From: Serripes groenlandicus
Lineage: Eukaryota > Mollusca > Bivalvia > Cardiida > Cardiidae
DNA: 64,000 bases
Assembly (NCBI GenBank): GCA_031761405.1
Contig: JASEVX010000117.1
Span: 543,768 to 607,767, forward strand
Direction: 5' to 3'
The notes under the pieces were generated by a model that saw only the letters and a list, made by a program, of their open reading frames with translations, was not told the origin of the DNA and did not search any database. Positions 54,851 through 64,000 of the stretch are shown here, in pieces. The stretch's first letter is position 1; each line of letters begins with the position of its first letter. The position numbers and the translations under genes were made by a program.

Positions 54851-57200
54851 AGAAATCAACCCATGGCTATGTGAGAAGTATGAACACGGGGTATAAAACT
54901 AATTATTAACTGCAAAGAAATATTCACTCGATTCATCAGCATTCAGGTGGAAGGACGTGTTCTTTAGAATCTCTCAGTGAAACATTAAAATTAGGAAAAA
55001 TGTGTGATTCGAACTCTGTGAACTCTGTGAATACAAAAGGAATACTATAAAAAATAATAATCGGACTTTGGAAAAATGTAGTATAAACGGTATTTAGAAA
55101 TATTACTTTATTATAATTAACAAAATAGCATCCAACCAGACGGAAGAGGAAGACCACCAACAAAATAAGAACAACAAATGAACCTAAAGTTCATATTAGA
55201 AATACTATCGCCGACGAATAGCTATCGTTTGACTACTATCGTAATATTTGAAAATCTTATATAAAAGTCGTACTTAAAGTAAAACAAATTGCAATAATTC
55301 AAAGTAGACTATAAAAACGACCCTCCCCTTTTTCACAACCCATTAACTAACTTTTAATACACTGCTCTTTACACAGTGTATTATACACTTATTAGTCGCC
55401 GGGCAGAAGCCCGCGACTTCTATTTTTAATAGCTTTTCGGAAATCACATGGGAGGAGGGATAATTATTGGAAAGAAACACATTAAGATGTTTTGAACATA
55501 TTACAATTGTGTTTGTTTAAAAACACTAAGTAATGACACATCTAAAATGGAATAAACATTTCGATGTTTTAGGTATTTTTAGTTTCATTTTGTTGACTTG
55601 CATTTAAGTGTTTTTGTCTTATTTACGAAGACAAATGTGGTCCCTGCTAGACTTGCAACCAACTGCTATATGTCAATATTGAGATATATTGAAATAAAAA
55701 TCACGTCAAATTCTACTTTCAATAGTAATGTTAACTTACTGAATGTTATTTTCATGTTCAAAAATATGTCTTGATTTGTGAAGAATTCATTTGATAATGT
55801 TAACTCGTGTATATCTAAAATATGAACTGTTTCTAACCTAGAACTGTTGATTACGTCACTACCGAGTACCGCCCGCATAGATTTGTAAATTTTGCACACG
55901 CTACTATATACTACTGTACTTACTGTGTGTGCGATAACCAATGAAAAGCTGGATTTGCACGCGATACATTTTACACGAAACGTGCGTCGCTTACACTCAT
56001 ACGATGGGCTGAATATGCACAATGACACACACACACTTGTATAGTTTCCCATGAACATAAACTGGTAACAGAAACAAAAATAAGAAATAATTTGTGAAAA
56101 TATGTCTCAAATATAAGCCTATTTATCGGTCGTGAACGTCGAAACGCCTTTTTCTCAGTTTGTGACCTAGTTTCATATTGCCAAAATGTAAACAAAGCGA
56201 AGTGACCGGAAGTAAAATGTAAACTTAGAAAAGTGACTAGGTTATGCAGACAAAAAATGTCGCACGACAAATTGATTTTTCTTAAACGTCACGAAACGAA
56301 TGCATGGGTCGAATGTAGGAGAAAGAAAGATAATATAGAAATGCTTTTCTCTCTCGAATGCAGTGGAATAAAACATGCACTAAAGCTTTGCCTGATTTTT
56401 TATTCACTTTCTTCGATGTCTGACACGAGGGTAAACATTTCGAAAGAATGCTCAAACACCTTATTACAGATAGATAGCTAATATTACACACTTAAAAATA
56501 TTACACACTTAAATGATTAAATATATGTGATATTAAATGTTGAAACAAATTAAGAGAAGAACAAACTCTGATAAACAATAGATTTAGAAATAAAGAAAAT
56601 CTGCTCTTTCGCACCCAATTAATTTCATACTTGCCACATATATTGTATGCATCAACGATTTAGATAAACAATTTAGCTGTTATATTGTTACAAGTGTGGT
56701 CTACTTGTGAAATAATTAGTATTAAAAAGGAGGAAGTTCATATCTTCAGCAATTTAACCGTTTTCTCAATGTTTTAAGCGATTAAAGGTTTTCATTGTTG
56801 CTTCAGACATGGAAAGGGTTTAATAGCTTTTTATTGCATGTAGATTTAAAACCCAAAATGTATTAAATTTTTTTTTTTTTTGACAAATACAAAACATCCA
56901 AAATCCTGACCAAAAGAAATCCTGAAATTTGTAGATCTATGTGGAATTTCAAAAATCCTGGAATTAATCCTTATGAAAACATTATGTGTATGTTTAGACT
57001 AATGAAAGTCAAGACTACATGTGTGTTAAAAAATAAATCAATGCAGTCTTTTCCGGCGACATTGATGCCTTGCATCAACTTTCTCTTGTATTTATATATA
57101 TCTATATTATACATAGTATCTATTATCTGCCCCAGAGGAAAATTGTAAACTTAGAATAGATTATTAATCGTGTCTTTCTTTTTAGCTCAATAATAGCGAG
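54850..57200. other. Intergenic, no gene recognised
   Basis: Frames at 55666-56058 and 55971-56270 (minus) are open by chance. A hairpin GTCGCCGGGC / GCCCGCGAC lies at 55396-55418 and a trace of the TTAA MITE core at about 56730-56822. The dispersed TTGATGCCTTGCATCAA motif is at 57064. Confidence 0.4.
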
Positions 57201-57414
57201 ATTGCTTCTACGCCTAAACTAAAGATTAGCGTTCTAGTTCTAGTTCGGTGCTCTTTCTAAAAGGTTCTTCAAAAAGTCAGTGAAAGCTTTCTTTTTATAT
57301 TTGCCATAGGCGGATACAGACTGGACTCGCAGCACAATAATTTTAAGTTATCTAGTGTAGTATATAGTGTGTTTTATATCATTTTCTCTGGGCTTATTCA
57401 CTATACCAATCAAC

Positions 57415-59406
57415 ATGTCATTACATTTAGAAGGGTTTGGTGCGGCCATCAATCCCGGCCAAATGCATGTTATCCAAAAAAATACATGGCCGTTTAAGTT
57501 ATATATCAAATCTGTGGGTGAGAGGAACTTTGGGGGAGTTTCTCCCTTAGCCCTCGCACGAGACAGAACTTTGGCCGGGATGGTGGACTGCATTATTCCA
57601 CTTAAAAACGGGACACTACTGGTGAAACCCAAATCGGCCGAAACCCTGAACCAGGTTAGAACTCTCACTCCTCTGATTATATGTAAGAATTCTTGCAAAT
57701 CTTTCTTACCAGAGGAATGCTCAACTGTGGAAGGGGTTATACACATACACCCCCGGGAAAAAATAGAAGATTGGGTAGATCACTTAGAGGTAGTAGGGGC
57801 AAATAAGGCCCCAATTTTAAATATATCTAGGATCGTCAACAGATACAACAAAGCTACGGGGATAGCAAAAATAGTATTTCAAGGAGAGAAATTGCCGAAT
57901 CATATAAAGATAAAAAATTCAGACGTCTTTATCCCCATAGAAACTTATCAAGTTCAGCCAATAAGATGTTTTCATTGTCAGGGTTTCGGCCACACGGCGC
58001 ATAAATGTAGAAGTACGGTAAAATGTGCCCGTTGTGCAGAGGACCACGGGAGTGGGGATTGTGAGCACCCTATCCGCTGCCCAAACTGTACAGGGTCACA
58101 TACTGCACGTTACAGATTGTGCCCTGAATACGTTAAAGCCTCCGGAATACAATCATACAAAAACAAAAATGGTTGCTCTTGGGCTCGGGCTGCAGAAATC
58201 TGCCGGCAGCTCCAAAGACAATCTGTAAATGTCTGCCCAGACCTCCAATCTCACCGGGGGGTTTCCACCAGACCAGCTGCAAATGTCCGCCCAGACCTCC
58301 AATCTCACCGGGGGGTTTCTACCAGACCAGCTGCAAATGTCTGCACAGACCTCCAATCTCACCTGGGGGTTTCCGCCAGACCAGCTGCCCGCTGGGAGGT
58401 ATCTCATATTAACATAACCCCCCCTGCTTCACCAATCTCTCCAATTAGATCAACCCCTTTACCCACACAGGTCACAAATAAAACGACCCAGGTCAATCCA
58501 CCTCGAGTATCACCAATCCAGCCCCTGCTATCTTCCCAAATTACCCCAAATAAGGTCACACCCACAACGAAACAGGTTAAATCACCCCGACCCACAGGTG
58601 CTATTTCAATCAACAAGACCCCTGCATCCTCCTCAATGGCCGTGAATACACCCAAAAGTGCCACTTCACCTAGCACTTTCCCTTCATTCTGCTTAGGATC
58701 AAGTCCCGCCTCTTCCTGCAGTTGGTCATCGCAATGCACAACATTAGACAGCCCAAATAACACAACAAAGGACAATTGGGATAAAAAACAAAATACTTTT
58801 ACACCAAGAAAGTCCCCGACATTTAAAAATGGGGAATCCTCCCTGACTGATGTATCCCAAATGGACTCGTCTGAGGATTTCACCCCCCCTATGCATATTA
58901 AAGGAACTAAGAAGGCAGCCAATCAATATACAAAAAAAGTCTTCTCCACCCAAAACACACAGACTGATGCAGTCTCAGACATAATAACCCTTGATTGTGG
59001 AAATCAAGACCAAAAACTCACTCTTATAGAACTTTCCACAATCATACTTAACTTTTTAGAAATAAAAATTATGGGAGGCACCATCAACGCAAACAAAATA
59101 AAAGAATTTATCATTAAAATTCTTCGAGCAAAACAGCAAAAACCTACAACCAAGTCCTCTGTCACTGCCAAAAAGTCAACCCGCACCCCAGTCACTCGCC
59201 CTACACAGAATCCATATACCCAATCAATAACCCCTTTACTCCCATTAACAATGACAAACACAAGAATAAGTCAAACCGGCGCATTCATTCACGCGCCTAG
59301 GCTAAAAAGTCTCACTTCCCCACTCAAAACTGCGAGTGGATACAAACGGCTAAACATGGGCACACCTACGAAAAATAGAGGCTCAAAAATAATGGGCTAT
59401 AAATAA
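57415..59406 (+). CDS. LINE ORF1, nucleic-acid-binding protein with zinc knuckles
   Basis: Start at the Met of MSLHLEGFGAAINPGQMHVI (57415); an upstream in-frame Met at 57367 is less likely. The protein has 663 codons: an RRM-like N-terminal region, then a Cys/His block at about residues 185-245 (CFHCQGFGHTAHKC, CARCAEDHGSGDC, CPNCTGSHTARYRLC). Three tandem 18-residue repeats (58226-58389) follow, then a long Pro/Thr/Ser-rich tail. It would coat LINE RNA. It ends with TAA at 59404, in the same frame as ORF2. Confidence 0.85.
   Translation: MSLHLEGFGAAINPGQMHVIQKNTWPFKLYIKSVGERNFGGVSPLALARDRTLAGMVDCIIPLKNGTLLVKPKSAETLNQVRTLTPLIICKNSCKSFLPEECSTVEGVIHIHPREKIEDWVDHLEVVGANKAPILNISRIVNRYNKATGIAKIVFQGEKLPNHIKIKNSDVFIPIETYQVQPIRCFHCQGFGHTAHKCRSTVKCARCAEDHGSGDCEHPIRCPNCTGSHTARYRLCPEYVKASGIQSYKNKNGCSWARAAEICRQLQRQSVNVCPDLQSHRGVSTRPAANVRPDLQSHRGVSTRPAANVCTDLQSHLGVSARPAARWEVSHINITPPASPISPIRSTPLPTQVTNKTTQVNPPRVSPIQPLLSSQITPNKVTPTTKQVKSPRPTGAISINKTPASSSMAVNTPKSATSPSTFPSFCLGSSPASSCSWSSQCTTLDSPNNTTKDNWDKKQNTFTPRKSPTFKNGESSLTDVSQMDSSEDFTPPMHIKGTKKAANQYTKKVFSTQNTQTDAVSDIITLDCGNQDQKLTLIELSTIILNFLEIKIMGGTINANKIKEFIIKILRAKQQKPTTKSSVTAKKSTRTPVTRPTQNPYTQSITPLLPLTMTNTRISQTGAFIHAPRLKSLTSPLKTASGYKRLNMGTPTKNRGSKIMGYK
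58226..58389 (+). repeat. 54-bp tandem triplication within ORF1
   Basis: Three copies of an 18-residue unit (NVCPDLQSHRGVSTRPAA and variants), frame-keeping, with a few differences among copies. Confidence 0.85.
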
Positions 59407-60045
59407 ATAATTTTCAATATAGTCAAGAATTTGAAAATACTGAACCTAAATGTGCGTGGGCTCACAGCGCACACACATACTGAAATTAAACACTTTCTGG
59501 ACCTCAATCATATCGACATTATATGTATTCAGGAAACAAAATTATCGGAGAAATCAACCAAAAATATCCCGGGATACAAAGTTGAATTTAAGAATTACAA
59601 AAATAAAAATGACCAAATCTGCGGCGGTTTGGCCATTTACATCAAACACGGCATAAACTACAAAAACATCATCATAGACAACGTTATGGATCAGAAAGGG
59701 GATACAAAACTTGAGGTTCAAATTATTCAAGTATTCTTTGGCCAATCTCCCTTTTATCTGGTTAACATATACTCAAGGGGGTGCGATCCTACATCTTTAG
59801 GCCACTTAGACAATATCTTACCAAAAGGAGACGTAGTAATTACTGGGGATTTCAACGCATATAACATTATATGGGGATCTGCCAAAACAGATAACCATGG
59901 GCGTGCTGTCGAGGAGTGGATTGATTTACACAACCTCGTACTGCACAATGATGGGACACCAACCAGGGTCGATGCACACACTGGGAACCTCAACTGCATC
60001 GATCTGACTATTACTAGTCCCAAAATCTCAAGTGAGATTTTTTTG
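59407..60045 (+). CDS. LINE ORF2, apurinic-type endonuclease part (before the frameshift)
   Basis: The frame directly follows the ORF1 stop with no ATG before the domain. LNVRGLTAHTHTEIK begins the endonuclease; IICIQETKL holds the catalytic Glu, and VVITGDFNAYNIIWGS the Asp/Asn pair. It would nick the target DNA to prime reverse transcription. The frame breaks at a run of seven T (60038-60044). The last motif (TDHFP, 60071) is in the other frame. Confidence 0.82.
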
Positions 60046-63000
60046 GCAAGTCCTGCAAGACAACTGGGGTACGGATCACTTCCCAATTCTAATAACTATA
60101 AACAAGTCAAATAATGAAAATCAAGTTACGGAGGAGAGATTTAACTTTAATAAAGCAGATTGGGATGCTTTCTACATGAAAAGTGAGGAAATCACCACTA
60201 CGGAAGTCTATGATGATGATATAAACATATACAATACAAAAATAACGGAACAATTTCTGAAGGTCGCAATAGAGACTATCCCTGCATCTAAACCAGTAAA
60301 ACACAATAGGAAAAATGTACCGTGGTGGAATGAAGAATGTGAAAATGCAATCAAGGAAAGAAAACAATGCCTCATAAACATTAAACGTCATCCAAGTGAA
60401 GTCAACCTGGTCAAACACAAAGAGGCCTCTAATCTCTGTAAAGAGGTCATTCTTAGAAATAAAACAGATAATTGGAATGAATTCTGCGAAAATTGTAATA
60501 TTGACCCAAAAAATTCGTTAGAATTTTGGAACAAAATACGCAGAATTAAGGGTAATCCAATCAGACCAACTCCCATCCTAAAGGGAAACAATAAAGACGC
60601 TATTACCTCCCTTGACAAAGCAAAAATACTTGTCAAACACTATGCCAAAGTCTCCAGCGAAGATAACATCGACCCAGAAGTTTTGGCCAGACAAAAAGCT
60701 TTTGAACGAATTCAACATAAAAAAATTAACTCCCCTCCAATAGATAATGAGAACAGTCCAATCAACCATGACTTCACTTTACAAGAATTAAAAGATTGCA
60801 TTAGTAGCAGGAAAAATTCCGCCGCGGGTATGGACAAACTTACATACACAATGTTCAAACATATGCCTGAATCAGCCTTACAAGTCTGGCTTTCATTTTT
60901 CAATAAGGTATGGCGGGAAGGGGAGTATCCCAAGGATTGGAAAGTCGCCTGCGTTATACCTTTACCAAAAAAAGACAAAGACCCAAATGATCCTAAATCA
61001 TATAGGCCTATTAGTTTAACCTCTCACCCCGGGAAATTGCTTGAAGGGATGGTGAAGACACGTTTAGAAACATATTTAGAATCAAAAAAAGTAATAAACC
61101 CCTTCCAATCCGGCTTTCGGAAGGGGCGCAGCACACTTGATCAGCTTGCTCGACTACAGCATGATGTCCTTTGTGCAAAAAACAAGGGTCATTACGTTCT
61201 AGCTATCTTCCTAGACCTGGAGGCCGCATTCGACTTAGCATGGCACTCAGGCATCTTATATAAATTACAAAAACACGGAGTCACAGGGCGATGCTTTAGT
61301 TATATAAAGTCCTTTCTGCTGGATAGAAAAATAAGGGTTAAAGTCGGGGATGCTATCTCGGACAGCGAAACACTATCAAGAGGCACCCCACAAGGTGCCA
61401 TAATATCCCCTTTACTCTTTTCACTTCTTATTAATGATCTCCCAGATGCAATAAAGGGGACAGGGATGGTAATTAGTCAATTTGCCGATGACTCGGGCGG
61501 ATGGCTAAGGGGAGTCCGTGTCAAAACCCTACAAAAAAAGGCTCAGGTAGGGCTGGACTCCATATGGCGCTGGTCACAGAAATGGGGTTTCAAAATCTCA
61601 CAATCTAAAACAGTAGGGATTTTATTCGGAAACAGAAAACAGCACCCAGTAGAAGTAAATTTAGGAGGCACAAAAATAAAATTTCAGAAGACAGTCAAAT
61701 TTTTAGGTATGACGCTTGATCAGAAATTCAACTTTCAGCCGCATATAAAAGAAATAACGGCCAGGTGTCAAAAGGACCTGAACATAATGAGAATGCTAAG
61801 GGGTACCACATTTGGTTCAAATAAACAATCACTCCTGCTTCTCTACAAGTCCTTAATCCGTCCAAAATTAGACTATGGTGCCATAGTATATAATTGTGCG
61901 ACAAAAACAGGGATTAAAATGTTAAATACTATCCAGCATAAGGCCCTAGTCATTGCCCTAGGTGCACTCCGATCCTCCCCATCAGCCCTATTAGAACAAG
62001 AAGCAGGGATTGAGCCTCTGGATCTGCGACGCGAATCGCTTAGTTTAAAATATTGGGCTAGGGTTGCAAGCAGACCTTGCAATCCCGTAAACGAAATCAT
62101 CGGATCTGGGTTCTATGTTAAGGCCAGATACCAAAGGATCAAAACCCCACAATTACCATTTGGTGCCGCCGTAAATCAGCTGGCAGTGGAATACCAGATC
62201 GATGAATTCAGTATAGCAGACTTCAGACCGCGTCTGGACGCCCCATGGTTATTATCTACTCCCAAAGTCGACATATCCCTAAGTTCTCAATTTACAAAAA
62301 AGGACAATCCCAATATTATTTTGAAAAAAACAAAAGTCTATGTAGACGAGTTCTATTCAGAGCACCTTCAAATATTCACAGATGGTAGCAAAAATACAGA
62401 AAATGCAGTTTCTGCTGCAATGGTTATTCCAGAGCGAAACGTCACCATAGCTCAAAGACTTAGCAAACACTTATCCATATATGCAGCAGAACTCACTGCC
62501 ATAAGATATGCACTTAACTGGACTCTAGACAACAGACCAAACCAAATTGCTATCCTGTCTGACTCACTTTCGGCACTACAATCCATCCAAAATAGATATA
62601 GTAACTCTAGACCTGACATTTTAGAAAATATACTATCCCTACATGATCAGTGCTATGTAAACAATATCAAAATTTCATTAGTTTGGTGTCCAGCTCATGT
62701 CAACTTCCAGGGAAATGAAATAGCGGATATGGCGGCCAAGCGCGCACTGAATAGTTCTGTATGTGATAACGTTCCCCTGTCAAAATCAGAAATCTATGCA
62801 CTTATAAAAGCAAAAATGAAAAACAAATGGGCAGAAAGGCTGGCAAAATACCAACACAGCCAGTATATAAATCATAATGGAATAAGTTTCAAACCGCCAC
62901 AGACCTACTCCACCTCGAAACGGGTGGACAGGGCTGTGACGCGTTTGAGGCTAAAACACAATCTATTGACAGGTAGCGTAGGATACCACATTCTGGGTGG

Positions 63001-63226
63001 CTCGCCCATTTGCCCAGAGTGTGGGGTTCGAAACACAACAGAACATTATCTGCTGGACTGTAGCGTTCATGGGAGGGCAAGATTTAAGTTCTCTGGGGCT
63101 TTACAACGGATAGGTGTCGCCTTTGAGATGAAAAACGTTTTGTTTCCGTCGAAGGCTCTACAAGCATCCACATGTCTTGCCCTGCAGACTTACCTGCTTG
63201 ACTGTCAGATGACAGACAAAATATAA
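60045..63226 (+). CDS. LINE ORF2, reverse transcriptase and RNase H part (after the frameshift)
   Basis: About 1060 codons open to the stop at 63224. The domains in order are: end of endonuclease (TDHFPI, 60071), RT (SYRPISLTSHPGKLLEGM, SGFRKGRSTLDQL, LAIFLDLEAAFD, RGTPQGAIISPLLF and the catalytic QFADDS at 61478), RNase H (IFTDGSKN, AAELTAIRYAL, AILSDSLSAL, VWCPAHVNFQGNEIAD) and a C-terminal Cys/His motif (CPECGVRNTTEHYLLDC). All catalytic residues are present. Functional if the frame shift at 60038-60044 were absent or bypassed. Confidence 0.85.
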
Positions 63227-64000
63227 ATAGTAGTTATCTCCTTTTTGTTCATTTTTAACTGGTTGAATACAGTGCAATTTATGAATTTTGCTCCCTTTTC
63301 GCCAATGTTATTTGTTTTGGGGTGCCTATGATCGCATCCTTAAATATTTAATCATTGCTTAATTAATTAATTAACGACTGGGACTTTCGATCGGGACCAC
63401 GCTGAGATATTCTTTTACAGTTTTAAGCATTCTACAAGTCAATTAAATCAAATATAGGCGGAAAGCAAATATATCTCAATCAATAGGGGATACCCAATAA
63501 TCACCCCTACAGTTCTAAAAACAACAGAAATTTAGACTAAATAAATACACTTCCTTATTCAAAGGGGACCTTTAAATCATTACAGGAAGTGCAAAAACAT
63601 AGATTCCCTTGTAACTACGTAGAAATTTGTAATGTTTTATTCTTAAATTGCACTGTCTTCTTCCCTGGCCGATGTACAAGAGGGGGAAATGGGAAAAAGG
63701 GCTCCCAATTCGCCCGTCCGCGACTTGTAGCAAGTACACCCCTTTGGCTTTTGCTTTTCCAGTTTTCAAAAGAGGAAACGACTGGCTGGACTGACTAAAG
63801 CGGCCGGCCTGTTGTCTCCATTCTTACATTTTTTATTAGACACAGGGAGGTCTAAACAACGCAAGCTCAATTCAAAGAACTGACACGCATTTTCCCGTCT
63901 TCTAGAGAGACGAAGCATCAAGCTGGACTGGCTAAAGCGGCTGGCTTGATTGACTTCAATCTTAAAAGGATTACGTTGGTGTGTGGGCGGGTTTTATGTT
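63227..64000 (+). other. LINE 3' UTR and/or flank
   Basis: No gene. Two related segments, TGGACTGACTAAAGCGGCCG (63789) and TGGACTGGCTAAAGCGGCTG (63923), form an imperfect repeat about 134 bp apart. No poly(A) or short-repeat tail is visible before the window ends, so the 3' border is unknown. Confidence 0.4.

Larger units (their letters stand above)
57180..63226 (+). mobile_element. Nearly full-length I/Nimb-like LINE
   Basis: Two ORFs in the order ORF1 (gag-like with zinc knuckles), ORF2 (endonuclease, RT, RNase H, zinc-like C-terminus). An RNase H domain together with CCHC motifs in ORF1 points to the I superfamily (I/Nimb); Nimb is common in molluscs. The 5' end is uncertain (57180-57411 would be the 5' UTR). 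The 3' UTR goes on past 63226 and may reach the window end. Only one frameshift was seen in 6 kb, so the insertion is young. Confidence 0.8.

Noticed and set aside
57348..58953. Minus-strand ORFs opposite the LINE ORF1 (132, 172, 84 and 69 codons)
   Set aside because: They are shadows of the real plus-strand ORF1 with its zinc knuckles.

Overview
The window is an AT-rich, intron-rich and very repeat-rich piece of an animal nuclear genome. A bivalve mollusc is the best fit. The evidence is several minisatellite-cored elements of the type called pearl or Helitron-derived in bivalves (heads like AACAAGAGG, a 3' hairpin, then GAGCTAAAA or GGGGGCATAAAA), tRNA-derived SINEs with (AATC)n tails, and many palindromic TTAA-flanked MITEs. 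Species is not resolved.

The only clear host gene lies on the minus strand. Thirteen exons between 20377 and 478 join with consistent phases and GT/AG borders into about 692 codons of an FHIP2 (FAM160B/RAI16 family) protein, a subunit of the FTS-Hook-FHIP cargo adaptor of dynein. The start exon is at 20321-20377 and the C-terminal exons lie beyond the left edge. One exon carries a lineage-specific 12-residue acidic repeat. The last exon in the window abuts a 64-bp tandem array that consists of about 20 copies of its own 3' splice site.

From about 20.7 to 33.1 kb there is a broken Polinton/Maverick-type element: a structural-gene N-terminus, a lysine-rich small protein, a frameshifted minor-capsid-like gene, a TATA-type promoter with a zinc-finger gene, and a decayed protein-primed family B DNA polymerase. 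It is cut up by three pearl-like elements and a complete 382-bp LTR miniature element (TRIM). The polymerase contains what looks like a 259-bp spliceosomal intron inside a conserved motif.

From 33 to 48 kb there is mostly intergenic DNA: a tandemly amplified MITE cluster split by a dead LINE, a second LINE tail, and two large inverted-repeat elements (42.7-46.2 kb and 46.4-48.1 kb). At 48384-53270 sits a nearly intact tyrosine-recombinase retrotransposon (gag, RT-RNase H, YR on the minus strand) with the split direct repeats A1-B1-A2-B2 of the Ngaro/PAT type. At 57.4-63.2 kb there is a nearly full-length I/Nimb-like LINE (ORF1 with zinc knuckles; ORF2 with endonuclease, RT and RNase H) on the plus strand with one frameshift.

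No rRNA, functional tRNA gene, CRISPR array or bacterial-type operon is present. Exons were found by reading translations and splice borders by eye. Family names come from recognition, not from a database search.
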